Assembly: GCF_000382445.1 (NCBI RefSeq)
Contig: NZ_KB905472.1
Location: forward strand, 1,937,283-2,001,282
DNA from: Phocaeicola massiliensis B84634 = Timone 84634 = DSM 17679 = JCM 13223
GTDB lineage: Bacteria; Bacteroidota; Bacteroidia; Bacteroidales; Bacteroidaceae
Length of the DNA stretch: 64,000 nucleotides
Direction: 5' to 3'
In this document: positions 16,844 through 26,809 of the stretch, piece by piece
How positions within the stretch are numbered: the stretch's first letter is position 1
How the letters are laid out: every line of letters starts with the position of its first letter
Translations under genes and position numbers: made by a program
The notes under the pieces: model-generated
What the model was told of the DNA's origin: nothing
Seen by the model: the letters and a program-made list of their open reading frames with translations, nothing else
Databases searched by the model: none

Positions 16844-19800
16844 TTATTTCGTCACAAGGTTATATAAACTTTGATAATCTTTTGCTACTCCATAAACCAC
16901 TTTACTATCACTTATCGCTGCAAAATGGCGGCGAGCACATTCTATCTTTGCATCCTCAGAACCTCTGAGCTGTGATTCCTGCCAATCATTGCCTTTAGTT
17001 TCCGCAATGAAATATATATGCTTTACACTGCCTTCCTTAAATGCTACAGCCCAGTCTGGATTATAATGCCCCATAGGGGTATTAATATAGAATCCACGTG
17101 GCAATTTGGTATATACCTCCACCGCATCTTCCTTTTCCAATGCTTCTGCAAAGTTTTTCTCTGTCCCTAGGCTATCGACGACTACAATATCATACAAAGA
17201 TTTGGCACTTTCCATAGCATTGATACCCAATTTACCTCTAATGGTACTTTCTGTGAAAATATCCATATCGTATGTATTTGTACTACGCTCGTATGCTATT
17301 TTCTGGATAACAGCTATAGCTTTGGCATCATTAATGATATTTCCAGTCTTTATAATGAATTCTTCCGGATTCATCTTAAACTGAGCAAAAGTTGTTGGTT
17401 TTATACCCTTTAATATTTCCACTATGGTTTTTCGTGTTAATCCTGTTACATTTACCAAATCACCTACCAAATCATAGCGGACACTATTACCAACAGCCTC
17501 CGAAACACGGATTGTACGTGTCTTTCCTGCTGTCATGGCCACTCCAGCCTGTAAAGACTGCTTATCACGAATATTTTCTAAGCTACCACCCTCTATTACA
17601 ATTCGTATTTCTGTAACACTCAAGTGCTTGTCAATGCTTTCTATAGCCTTCTTTATCAATTCATCTGTACTGAAATCTACTTTATAGTAAGTCTTCACAT
17701 TGATACGTTTCCAGACTTCTGTGAACTTTTCTTTGAACAGATCTTCTCTAAATGTGGCAACTTTTGGCTTACGTGCATTGTCCGGTTTCATACTATCCGG
17801 GTTAAAGATGGTATCAAGTCTGCCAAGTATTCCGGCTTTAATTGGATTCAGTTCTTCTCCCAAATCAATAGCTCCGGCTTTCTTGTCATTGAAATACTTC
17901 TCAGTAAGTTTGCCTTTCTTTACATAGCCATTACTGATAAGTTCCTCATGGATTTCACATGCCATTTCACGATTTACCTTTATTTCCTTACCATCTGAAG
18001 ATACCATTACAATATCTTCAAACAAATGAGCCGTAACCTGAACAGGTCTGTCTGCAACATCTTCTGCAAGTTCACTCTGAAGCTGCTTACTAAAATGCTC
18101 ATAGCTTTCACTGGCTATCACCGTCAGGATATTAACATCGAATACACCATCACCCAATACATCCTGATCCTGGCGTTCACCATTCTTGTTTACGCAAAGA
18201 CGCATACCACGCCCTACTTCCTGGCGTTTCTTTATTTCGCTGCCTGTATCTTTCAATGTGCAAATCTGAAAAACATTTGGATTATCCCAACCTTCTTTCA
18301 GGGCAGAGTGGGAGAAAATAAAGCGTACCGGTTCTTCAAAACTCAACAGCCGCTCCTTATTTTTCATAATCAAATCGTATGCACGAATTTCATTATCTCC
18401 CTCTTTTTCTTTTGAATCAACGGCTATACCCTTTTTATCTTGGGAAAAATACCCCTGATGTACTTTTTCTGCTGAGAATTTATTCAGATATCGGACATAT
18501 TCTTCATCAGAGAAACGTGGCTGCATTTCCTGAATTACATTCCTGTATTCTTCCTCGAACATATCTGCGAATTTACCGTTGCTAGTACCGTCTTTGTCAT
18601 AAATGCGGTAACTGTTTACATGGTCTATAAAGAAGAGTGAAAGCACTTTAATTCCTTTTGAAAACAGTTCTCTTTCTCTCGCAATATGAGTACGAATCGT
18701 TTCACGTATCTGAATCCTGCGAAGCACATCTTCATTTACTTTTCCAATAGCATCACCCTCATTAAGAGTTATACCATTCAGAAAACGGACAGAGCCATCT
18801 ATACCGTCAATGCGTTCAACAATAAAATGATTATCGTATTCAGCCAGTTCACCACTTTGCTCAAAAAGGTTAAACCCTTCTCCAACTAATCGAGTCGTTT
18901 GCTTGAAACCATTGGCCGTTTTTACATCAAACGAAATACGGGCTTGCGGATTACTTTTCCCTATAACTATTTCATCCAAATAGACAAAACCATTTGTAGC
19001 TGTTGAACCTAACTGTGAAATACCTTTGACTTCAATCTTCTTTACCAGTTTACGGTTATAAGCATCCATAGCATCCAGTCTGTACACCATATTGTACACA
19101 TCATCTTTCCTATGTGTTGCGCTATAAAGCAAAGTGAACAAAGGGTGAAACTTCGCAATCCCTTTTCTTGTAGCGTTTGACTTATTTGCTCCAAGAACAC
19201 TTTGCGGCTCATCAATAATCATAATAGGATTTGTCTGAGCCAATATATCAATGGGTCTGCGACTACCAAACTCATCACGTCTGGAGAATATAATACGTGC
19301 AGCAGCATCACCACTACGTCCTTCCTGATTCTTATCCTCATTCATGGAACTGTTGAATGCCTGCGTGTTGATAATCATCACGTGGAGTCCGCTATCGCTG
19401 GCGAAACTATCTATTTTGGAAAGCTGCTTGGAGTTATAGACAAAGAACTGGATACGTTTGCCATATTCTGTGGCAAAGTGTTCCTGCATGGTCTCAAAAC
19501 TTTTCTGTACACCTTCACGAATGGCGATACTTGGCACTACTATGATAAACTTATTCCAGCCATACAGTTTATTCAATTCGTACATTGTCTTGATGTATGT
19601 ATAAGTCTTACCGGTACCGGTCTCCATTTCAATGGTGAACATCGGGTTTTGAATATCCCCTTGCATATATTCAACAGGTTTAAGTCCCCAGTTCATCTGA
19701 ATTTGTCTCAGATTCTCCGTGATTGACTCCCGGTCAAGCATCAACTTCTGATTGCCAAAGCCAGTCAAATCAAATACTCCTTTATTCTTACCTTGGTCTA

Positions 19801-19903
19801 TCAGAAAATCGGCACTATCACAATATTGCTGACCGGTAAATATATCTGTCACACTTTTAGCTGCATCAACCTGAAAGCGTTGATGTTTATATTTAAGTTT
19901 CAT
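16844..19903 (-). CDS. res: Type III restriction enzyme, Res subunit
   Basis: 1019 aa, normal for type III Res. The N-terminal SF2 helicase has Walker A METGTGKT (93-100), a DEAD-box variant IMIIDEPQSV, HSALKEGWDNPNVFQ and motif VI RQEVGRGMRL. The C-terminal nuclease shows PDWAV...FIAETKG, the PD-ExK catalytic set. With Mod it forms the complex that translocates from an unmethylated asymmetric site and cleaves about 25 bp away. It starts 38 nt after the mod stop. Confidence 0.95.
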   Translation of the reverse strand: MKLKYKHQRFQVDAAKSVTDIFTGQQYCDSADFLIDQGKNKGVFDLTGFGNQKLMLDRESITENLRQIQMNWGLKPVEYMQGDIQNPMFTIEMETGTGKTYTYIKTMYELNKLYGWNKFIIVVPSIAIREGVQKSFETMQEHFATEYGKRIQFFVYNSKQLSKIDSFASDSGLHVMIINTQAFNSSMNEDKNQEGRSGDAAARIIFSRRDEFGSRRPIDILAQTNPIMIIDEPQSVLGANKSNATRKGIAKFHPLFTLLYSATHRKDDVYNMVYRLDAMDAYNRKLVKKIEVKGISQLGSTATNGFVYLDEIVIGKSNPQARISFDVKTANGFKQTTRLVGEGFNLFEQSGELAEYDNHFIVERIDGIDGSVRFLNGITLNEGDAIGKVNEDVLRRIQIRETIRTHIARERELFSKGIKVLSLFFIDHVNSYRIYDKDGTSNGKFADMFEEEYRNVIQEMQPRFSDEEYVRYLNKFSAEKVHQGYFSQDKKGIAVDSKEKEGDNEIRAYDLIMKNKERLLSFEEPVRFIFSHSALKEGWDNPNVFQICTLKDTGSEIKKRQEVGRGMRLCVNKNGERQDQDVLGDGVFDVNILTVIASESYEHFSKQLQSELAEDVADRPVQVTAHLFEDIVMVSSDGKEIKVNREMACEIHEELISNGYVKKGKLTEKYFNDKKAGAIDLGEELNPIKAGILGRLDTIFNPDSMKPDNARKPKVATFREDLFKEKFTEVWKRINVKTYYKVDFSTDELIKKAIESIDKHLSVTEIRIVIEGGSLENIRDKQSLQAGVAMTAGKTRTIRVSEAVGNSVRYDLVGDLVNVTGLTRKTIVEILKGIKPTTFAQFKMNPEEFIIKTGNIINDAKAIAVIQKIAYERSTNTYDMDIFTESTIRGKLGINAMESAKSLYDIVVVDSLGTEKNFAEALEKEDAVEVYTKLPRGFYINTPMGHYNPDWAVAFKEGSVKHIYFIAETKGNDWQESQLRGSEDAKIECARRHFAAISDSKVVYGVAKDYQSLYNLVTK

Positions 19904-19941
19904 AAATAATTCCTCTTAACAACTTTGTGAAAACCTCTTTT

Positions 19942-21843
19942 TTAGATAACCTTGATATTCTTCATAGCTTCTTCCTCGCTCCAGTCCAGCAACTGTTTCA
20001 GGGTTTCGAACACATTGATTTTTGCATCGTCACGGGCAAAGCAGCTGTCACGGAACAATACACGGAGCGGTTGTTTGTCAGCCATGGCTCTTACGATATT
20101 TTCCGTAATATCATCTGCAAAGCAAGCTACAAGGTCACCATCGTTTACCGAATAAATCATCTTTCCATCCACTTCTTCACTGGTCATAGGCAAAGATAGT
20201 TGTACACCCCAACTGAGCATAGCTCCAAACAAAAGGTCAAGGTCTGTACGGTCACTCTTAACGTTATTAAGGAAAAGGTCAAGCTGCGATTGGTTGTATT
20301 CCGCCGGAGCTTTCTTTACTTCCTCAAAATTACTGTCAGCCAAGCGGAATACACGAAAACCAGTGTCAAGATTTTGTGTTGTCAATGGAGATTCTTCCTT
20401 GATTTTCTTTCCAGCCCGACGGATACGTTCTTTGGCTATTTCTGGAATTGTGTTATAGCCTGCTTTACGAGCTTCACTGTCTTCAGGCGTTTCCTCTGGA
20501 AGTTGAACCATTATATATTTACGATTGCCGCAATCCTCTGCATTTAGCTGCATTACGGCATGAGCAGTAGTAGCACTACCAGAAAAAAAATCTAATATCA
20601 ATGAATCCTTATTACTATACAAAGATATACAACGCTGAATTAAAGTAACAGGCTTCGGATAATCAAAATACTTTTTTCCATCAAACAGTTTTGCCAATTT
20701 CTGGGTTGCTCCTTGTGAATGATCTACTTCAGTATGCTTCCAGATAGTCATTGGAGTAACACCAGTTTTTCGTAATTCTGAAAGAAAACGTTTTATTCTA
20801 GGAACGCCATTGCCATCTGGACCAAACCAAATACGATTATCTTGGAGTCTCTCTCGGAAAGCTTTCCGAGAGAGACTCCAGCTGCGCCCAGCTGGAGGCT
20901 CTACTTCACGCCCCGAAGGGGTCGTAATTGTATATACATTCTCTTGAATTGCAGGTCCAACAGATATATCACTTGAAGACCATACCCCTCTTGGATCATT
21001 ATCCGGATTAGAATAACGATCATTTGCTTCTTCACTTCTTTTTATTCCATTACATACCGCATTCTCTCCATTTTTTGCATAGACTAAAATATAATCATGC
21101 GAAGGAGAAAAATGCTTCATCAAATTAATAGGCGAAAAGGCTCTTTCCCATATTACTTGTGCAAGAAAATTTGTACTTCCATATATTTCATCACAAATAT
21201 TCTTTAGATTTTTCTGTTCATTATCATCTATTGAAATAAAAATCACTCCATCCTCAGTCAACAAAGAACGAGCTACCATTAAACGAGAATACATCATCGA
21301 ACACCAATCTGAGTGAAAACGACCATTGGTTTCTGTATTCTTTCTGTAACGATTTCCTAGTTCATCTATATTTCCAGCAAATAAATCATAATCATCCTGT
21401 GAAGCTGCAAAATCATCATCATACACAAAATCATTACCTGTATTATAAGGAGGGTCAATATAAATCATCTTTACTTTACCCATATATGACTTTTGAAGTA
21501 ACTTCAATACCTCCAAATTATCACCTTCAATATACAGATTTTGTGTGTTATCCCAATCCACGCTATCCTCTACCACCGGACGTAAAGTCTTTGTGGTAGG
21601 ACGAGCAGCTTCCCGGCGAGCTTCTTGTTTTCCCGGCCAGGTAAACTGATACATTTCATCCGCATCTTCCACTGCATTATCGCCAAGCAATTGACGCAAA
21701 GTCTTGAAATTTACCACATGACGTAACTCACCGGTTTTATCATCCTTTACTTCCGTAAAACAGGATGGTGCTATCTGATAGAGAGCTTCCAAATTCAGTT
21801 GTGTTCTGTCAACTGAACTCAATTCTAATTTATTGGGTTTCAT
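19942..21843 (-). CDS. mod: Type III DNA methyltransferase, Mod subunit
   Basis: 633 aa. Motif IV DPPY at residues 130-133 comes before motif I (DFFSGSATT), which is the beta-class N6-adenine methyltransferase order of type III Mod. The segment between them (about 200-420) is the target recognition domain that sets site specificity for both modification and cleavage. A perfect 38-bp palindrome lies in this variable part (20843-20880). No simple repeat tract of the phase-variable mod type is seen. It is preceded by DUF4391 with a 2-nt gap and followed by res. Confidence 0.95.
   Translation of the reverse strand: MKPNKLELSSVDRTQLNLEALYQIAPSCFTEVKDDKTGELRHVVNFKTLRQLLGDNAVEDADEMYQFTWPGKQEARREAARPTTKTLRPVVEDSVDWDNTQNLYIEGDNLEVLKLLQKSYMGKVKMIYIDPPYNTGNDFVYDDDFAASQDDYDLFAGNIDELGNRYRKNTETNGRFHSDWCSMMYSRLMVARSLLTEDGVIFISIDDNEQKNLKNICDEIYGSTNFLAQVIWERAFSPINLMKHFSPSHDYILVYAKNGENAVCNGIKRSEEANDRYSNPDNDPRGVWSSSDISVGPAIQENVYTITTPSGREVEPPAGRSWSLSRKAFRERLQDNRIWFGPDGNGVPRIKRFLSELRKTGVTPMTIWKHTEVDHSQGATQKLAKLFDGKKYFDYPKPVTLIQRCISLYSNKDSLILDFFSGSATTAHAVMQLNAEDCGNRKYIMVQLPEETPEDSEARKAGYNTIPEIAKERIRRAGKKIKEESPLTTQNLDTGFRVFRLADSNFEEVKKAPAEYNQSQLDLFLNNVKSDRTDLDLLFGAMLSWGVQLSLPMTSEEVDGKMIYSVNDGDLVACFADDITENIVRAMADKQPLRVLFRDSCFARDDAKINVFETLKQLLDWSEEEAMKNIKVI
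20843..20880. repeat. Perfect 38-bp palindrome inside mod
   Basis: The sequence reads the same on both strands from 20843 to 20880 (centre AAAGCTTT). It is followed by two CAGCTG palindromes (20879-20884 and 20889-20894) and by CCCCGAAGGGG (20914-20924). It is translated as WSLSRKAFRERLQ in Mod, so it is coding. The extruded cruciform or mRNA hairpin would be very stable. Confidence 0.9.
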
Positions 21844-21845
21844 AA

Positions 21846-22526
21846 TTATATATTATTCTTTTTTAATTTGCCAGTTAGTAATGTTATTTCTTTCCTTAGT
21901 TGACGCACCTCTGTATTCAATTCCATTTGTCGATTAAACTGCTTTTCAGCCTTTATTCTTTTTTTCAGTGTCATAATCTGTTTCTGAATACTTTCTATCT
22001 GTTTACGTACATCAACCTGTTCTTTATATTCTTCTTTTGTAGATGCGGATAATCCTGATATTTGACTGAGCAAACCGTTATAAACGGCATCCATAGACTG
22101 TCCCTGTATATTCAGCGTATCAGCATCAATTCGTATATCCCGTTTCAATTCGCCAACACCACACTTCCATTTCTGTTCTCCATGAACAACTGACATTTCT
22201 TTATGGTGCATCAGTAAATCAAACTTTCCAGCGTACTCAATAATGAAAATAGTATGTCGTGGCAGCAATTCATCCATTACACTGAAAGGCTTAATATTAT
22301 ATTTGCCTTCTTTCATCCTGCAATAGAACACATCAATCTCATGCACATATTCACCATCCTCTACATTGAGTGTAGCAGGTGCAAGTTTATACAGCCAGAC
22401 AATACCTTCAAACTCCTGTGTCAGAAATTCTCGTAAGGAAGAATCACTGCTTCTTCCATAAAACGCATTCTTTGGCACAAGCTTATTGACTATTGTTGAA
22501 ATAGGAAAACTCAGTATATTATCCAT
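21846..22526 (-). CDS. DUF4391 family protein
   Basis: 226 aa. The N-terminus (FPISTIVNKLVPKNAFYG) and the block IVWLYKLAPATLNV... HTIFIIEYAG match my memory of DUF4391, a family often found next to SNF2 helicases and type III methyltransferases. The last 60 residues form a charged coiled coil (VDVRKQIESIQKQIMTLKKRIKAEKQ). It overlaps the Abi_C gene by one nucleotide and sits 2 nt before mod, so it is clearly part of the R-M operon. The biochemical role is unknown; an adaptor between helicase and Mod-Res is a guess. Confidence 0.72.
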   Translation of the reverse strand: MDNILSFPISTIVNKLVPKNAFYGRSSDSSLREFLTQEFEGIVWLYKLAPATLNVEDGEYVHEIDVFYCRMKEGKYNIKPFSVMDELLPRHTIFIIEYAGKFDLLMHHKEMSVVHGEQKWKCGVGELKRDIRIDADTLNIQGQSMDAVYNGLLSQISGLSASTKEEYKEQVDVRKQIESIQKQIMTLKKRIKAEKQFNRQMELNTEVRQLRKEITLLTGKLKKNNI

Positions 22527-23338
22527 TATCCTATGTCGCTAATATGTTTGTAACGTACATATGAATCCCATAAAAACCTTACTAATGTCACACTGCTTCC
22601 AACAGCAAGACTTGCGTGCCTTGGCTCAAGTCCTGTAAAAGAACTTGATTTTCCATGACCACTGCCATATAGGTTTCTTAACTCAGATATACCTTGTGCT
22701 ATGGCTTTCAAGTTTCCTAACACTTGTTTAATGGATTTAGCACCTTTGGCATCATCTGATATTTGTTTAGGCATAATACCAAACAACTTAAAAGTTTCAT
22801 CCACTAATCGTGTCATATCCCAATCTTTTTCAATAATATGTCCTTCTTTTTCTAATATGGTTTTACAACAACTCTCTATCAACTCTTTAGCCTTACCTAT
22901 TGCTTCTGTCGGGTTATCATCTTGCATTTTTACCATCAAGTCAATTTGGGAAGATATATAATCACTATTAAAAACTTCTTTAAGTTTTTGTGATTCAATA
23001 TCCGCTATCGTATTGGTATTTATTCGATCCAGAATCGAACGGCATTTTACATATGCATCTGCATATTTTTTCTGATATTGCTCATCGTTCTCTTTTTGAG
23101 GAGATAATTCATAATGTGCCATCAGATCATTAAACAACTTTATTATATCTTGTTGTGATGCTTGTTTTACATATGCTACTAATGATTTTCCTTTTGACAT
23201 TTTATATGTCTCACAAAGAGGAACCCCTATACTTTCATGAGTAAAAGTATCAAAATCTACGGTAGAGAAATCCAATACATATCCTCCTCTATTAAAAAAA
23301 TTAAGAAATGTTCCTATTTCAATATTTGATATACTCAT
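22526..23338 (-). CDS. Abortive-infection family protein (Abi_C domain)
   Basis: 270 aa. The C-terminal ~120 residues (AIGKAKELIESCCKTILEKEG... LRNLYGSGHGKSS... HASLAVGSSVTLVRFLWDSY) match the C-terminal abortive-infection domain, whose hallmark is the RNxxGxGHG motif followed by a helix. The N-terminal half is helical and not recognised. Members are found in phage-resistance loci, but the mechanism is not known to me. It begins 3 nt after the SNF2 helicase stop. Confidence 0.75.
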   Translation of the reverse strand: MSISNIEIGTFLNFFNRGGYVLDFSTVDFDTFTHESIGVPLCETYKMSKGKSLVAYVKQASQQDIIKLFNDLMAHYELSPQKENDEQYQKKYADAYVKCRSILDRINTNTIADIESQKLKEVFNSDYISSQIDLMVKMQDDNPTEAIGKAKELIESCCKTILEKEGHIIEKDWDMTRLVDETFKLFGIMPKQISDDAKGAKSIKQVLGNLKAIAQGISELRNLYGSGHGKSSSFTGLEPRHASLAVGSSVTLVRFLWDSYVRYKHISDIG

Positions 23339-23341
23339 AAA

Positions 23342-26300
23342 TTACTTTATTACTAAAAAACAAATCAATTCAAAATCATCCAGTCCTTTAATGTTATAGG
23401 TCAAAGCACTTGTTTCACCTACAGAGAAAAGACTTTCTATATCACTCTCTTCTTTCACTGTGATAATACTCTCTATGGCCGATTGCAGCAAGTCACTGTA
23501 ATGACGCATATTCTTTCCATCACGTGTTTCCTTGTTGAACTGCTTACAAAGCGTCTTATCCGGTTCGGTCTTGTCCTTGCAGGCATAACGCATCTTATCC
23601 AACAGTTTTTTAGGTGACAGATGATCGCAGATGTCGGTTCCGGTATGCGAAAGATAAACCATGTAGAACGGATGCAACAGATTGGAACGGTCAATGTTCA
23701 CACCGTTATTCTTATTCTTCAACACATACATCACGCCCGGTTCTACTAGTTCTGACGCACTGACCACCGCACTCATACCAAAAGGTGTCAAATCCATATT
23801 GGGATGCTCTTTCAGATTAGCCAATAAATCCAGACGAAACTCATTCAGTCCCAAATCCATGATATTGACACCTGTATCCATATCCTCAATATCTACCACT
23901 TCATTCTGCAATTTCTTCAATTGGTTGCGACGGTACTCCAAATCGCCTTTTTCATTAGCTGATAATAGATTATCATCCCCTGTACTGGTAATGACTGTTG
24001 CCTTCATTCTACTTTCTACACGACCTTTCAGCTTGATGTAATCATCCAGTTCCATATCCGGCCAGTAATTCACCAATTGGATCACATCGTTCTTGCTTCC
24101 GATACGGTCTATTCGGCCAAAACGCTGAATGATGCGTACAGGATTCCAGTGTATATCGTAGTTAATCAGATAATCACAGTCTTGCAAGTTCTGTCCTTCA
24201 CTGATACAGTCGGTAGCAATCAGTAAATCTATTTCCCTTGTATCATTCGGATGAATGGCATCACGGTCTTTTGACAAAGGAGAGAAGTAGGTTAATATAT
24301 CATTGAACGTACATTTCAGTTTCGGCAAAGAACATTTCCCTTCCGTACTGCCGGTTATCAGAGCTGTATGCAGTCCACAATCGTTCAGAATCCTGCCGGA
24401 AAGCTGTTCATACAGATAATTAGCTGTATCGGCAAATGCTGTAAAAATCAGCACTTTCTTATTGCTACCATTGATTGGATGTTCAAACTTGTTTTTCAAG
24501 TCTGCTACCAGCTGTTGCAGTTTCGTATCATGCTCCGGTGTAATATCCTTCAACATAAGGATAAGCAATTCCAGCACATCCAGGTCAGCCTTCAAATCAC
24601 GTCTCCAACTTACATAGTCCATATCCCGGAGATTGATTTTTGATTTACGGCCTACAAACGGATCATTTTCATTATCTTCAGTATCAAAATCCTCTGAAAA
24701 ATCAGTTACATCCACTGTTCCTGCACCGCTTTCCTGGAATTTATCAATAGCAGTAATAGAATCATTTATAAAATCACGAATTCTTGTCAAAGTCAGACGG
24801 AAAGAGTTTACGCTACTTTCCAGACGCTTCAACAGGTTGATAGCCATCAATTTCCGAATACCTTTTTCACGGCCATCTACAGTAAGGCCCTCGCCTTCAT
24901 AATCTATTCCATAATTGCCTTTTTCACTCTCAAAAATAAATAGAGAAGGTGTATATATGGAAAGATTCAATCTGTTAAGCATTTCTGCTATATCCGCAAA
25001 AGTAATAGCATCGTTCAAATCCGTAAGCTTAGGTCTGCGTGATATTGGTGACAAACGTTCAGGAAATTTGCCCACATCATTCGTGTTGTAATACTTGATG
25101 ATATGGCTTCGGCTTCTGGCTATGGTAACTGCATCAAGCAACTGGAAAAAATCATAACTTAATGAATCTACCAGTTTCTCTGTTGTTCTCTTTTCCGGAG
25201 ACAATTTTGCCCATTTAGAATAAACAGTCTGTGCATCTCTGAAAATACTATCTATACTCTTTCCGGTATCAAGCAAATCATTTATATTCTCGGCCTTTCC
25301 TTCATACGCAAGTTGCAGCTGATTTTTCAAATCACTGAAACGGTTGTTTACCGGTGTAGCGGAAAGCATCAGCACTTTAGTCTTTACACCACTGCGTATA
25401 ACTTTATTCATCAGCCGGGCATAACGGTTTTCCTTGAAATCATCATCTTCATCCTCATTATCAAACCGACCGCCATTGCGGAAATTATGGCTTTCATCTA
25501 TTACAATCAAATCATAATTTCCCCAGTTCACCCGTTCCAAGTCAAGTCCATTACTCAAACCTTTATCCCTTGACAGGTCAGAATGAAACAGAATGTCATA
25601 ACGCAAACGGTCTGCCAATACCGGATTATTTTTATAGTTGGAGCGGAATGTCTGCCAGTTGTCGTTCAACTTTTTGGGACAAAGAACCAATACATTTCTG
25701 TTTCGGTTTTCGTAATACTTGATAACTGAAAGAGCCGTAAATGTTTTTCCCAATCCCACACTATCAGCAAGAATACACCCGTTGTATTTTTCCAGTTTGT
25801 TTATGATTGCCAATGATGCATCACGCTGGAAATTATACAGTTTATTCCATATAACACTACTTTTGAATCCTGTAGCTTCATTAGGTAATACATCCTCACT
25901 GATGTCTTCTAAAAACTCATTGAAGATATTGTATAACGTAATGAAATAGATAAAAGCTGGTGCATTCTCCTTATAAACGGTTTCGATATTTTCTATAACA
26001 TTATCTGTCACATCCTGGAACTTCTCTTTGTCCTTCCAGAGCTCGGCAAAATTCTTCAGAAACATATCTGTAGAACTATGACCGGGCATACCTACCACCA
26101 TCGGGCAGATGTTGTTTCCTCTATCAAGCCCGAGTTCGGTAGTGGTAAACTCGTTAAAAGGCATATAAGTATAGGTTTCTTCACCTTCCCTTATGTTGAG
26201 GAAGGTATTCATGGAGCCGTGAGTGATGTTGGTCTTGAATCGTGCTTTTCTGCGAATCCAGTCTGCACATTCCCGTGCTATGGCTCGTTGAGTAAGCTGG

Positions 26301-26590
26301 TTTCGAAGCCTTATTTCAAAATCAGATCCGAAAAGACTCCTTTCCCGATTTAATTTAGGAATATAGAATTCTCTTTTTTGCTTTTCGGACTTATCCGTAT
26401 AGAATGTCGGTGAAGTAAAAATAAAGTTTACACAGTCCACCTTTTCCAGTTCTTCCTTCAAGGCTTCATAAGCATAGATGGAAAAGCTGGCTGCCGCTAT
26501 AGAGATTTGACTATTGCCCGATGACAATACCTGTTTCAAATCATCTATAACACGTTCTGTTATATTATTGAATTGTTTCGGAGCTCTCAT
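23342..26590 (-). CDS. SNF2-family helicase with degenerate PLD-like N-terminal domain
   Basis: 1082 aa. Residues 1-200 resemble a phospholipase-D-like module (FTTTELGLDRGNN), but the catalytic HxKxxxxD is not visible. A SWI2/SNF2 motor follows: Walker A ADSVGLGKT (275-283), motif II VIDESHNFRN, motif III SATPVNN, and C-terminal IATDCISEGQNLQDCDYLINYD and QRFGRIDRIGS. Long SNF2 proteins of this kind accompany type III and other defence methyltransferases and probably translocate on incoming DNA. The 5' end overlaps the XRE regulator by 26 nt, consistent with translational coupling. Confidence 0.88.
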   Translation of the reverse strand: MRAPKQFNNITERVIDDLKQVLSSGNSQISIAAASFSIYAYEALKEELEKVDCVNFIFTSPTFYTDKSEKQKREFYIPKLNRERSLFGSDFEIRLRNQLTQRAIARECADWIRRKARFKTNITHGSMNTFLNIREGEETYTYMPFNEFTTTELGLDRGNNICPMVVGMPGHSSTDMFLKNFAELWKDKEKFQDVTDNVIENIETVYKENAPAFIYFITLYNIFNEFLEDISEDVLPNEATGFKSSVIWNKLYNFQRDASLAIINKLEKYNGCILADSVGLGKTFTALSVIKYYENRNRNVLVLCPKKLNDNWQTFRSNYKNNPVLADRLRYDILFHSDLSRDKGLSNGLDLERVNWGNYDLIVIDESHNFRNGGRFDNEDEDDDFKENRYARLMNKVIRSGVKTKVLMLSATPVNNRFSDLKNQLQLAYEGKAENINDLLDTGKSIDSIFRDAQTVYSKWAKLSPEKRTTEKLVDSLSYDFFQLLDAVTIARSRSHIIKYYNTNDVGKFPERLSPISRRPKLTDLNDAITFADIAEMLNRLNLSIYTPSLFIFESEKGNYGIDYEGEGLTVDGREKGIRKLMAINLLKRLESSVNSFRLTLTRIRDFINDSITAIDKFQESGAGTVDVTDFSEDFDTEDNENDPFVGRKSKINLRDMDYVSWRRDLKADLDVLELLILMLKDITPEHDTKLQQLVADLKNKFEHPINGSNKKVLIFTAFADTANYLYEQLSGRILNDCGLHTALITGSTEGKCSLPKLKCTFNDILTYFSPLSKDRDAIHPNDTREIDLLIATDCISEGQNLQDCDYLINYDIHWNPVRIIQRFGRIDRIGSKNDVIQLVNYWPDMELDDYIKLKGRVESRMKATVITSTGDDNLLSANEKGDLEYRRNQLKKLQNEVVDIEDMDTGVNIMDLGLNEFRLDLLANLKEHPNMDLTPFGMSAVVSASELVEPGVMYVLKNKNNGVNIDRSNLLHPFYMVYLSHTGTDICDHLSPKKLLDKMRYACKDKTEPDKTLCKQFNKETRDGKNMRHYSDLLQSAIESIITVKEESDIESLFSVGETSALTYNIKGLDDFELICFLVIK

Positions 26591-26795
26591 AGATATCCTC
26601 GTTCTTATTAATCAAATCTCGGACTTCAACACCTAACAAAAAAGCAATCCTAGTCAGAGTCTGTAAATCTGGTTGTGAAGTATTCGTACACCATTTAGAT
26701 ACGGTTGCAGGATCTTTCTTTAACTCGGAAGCCAACCACTTACTAGTTCTCTTCTTCTCTACTAAAACAACTTTTAATCTATTAATATCGGCCAT
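26565..26795 (-). CDS. XRE-family regulator of the type III R-M operon
   Basis: 76 aa, a single Cro/C1-type helix-turn-helix (RTSKWLASELKKDPATVSKWCTNTSQPDLQTLTRIAFLLGV). Small XRE proteins at the head of R-M operons act as controller (C) proteins that delay restriction until DNA is methylated. An inverted repeat overlapping the promoter just upstream (26810-26828) is a plausible operator. It is a close relative of the regulator at 41562-41792. Confidence 0.85.
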   Translation of the reverse strand: MADINRLKVVLVEKKRTSKWLASELKKDPATVSKWCTNTSQPDLQTLTRIAFLLGVEVRDLINKNEDIYESSETIQ

Positions 26796-26809
26796 TGTTC
26801 TCTCAATTT

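Noticed and set aside
19942..21843. Phase-variable mod gene
   Set aside because: No tandem simple-sequence tract is present; the palindrome is a different kind of feature.
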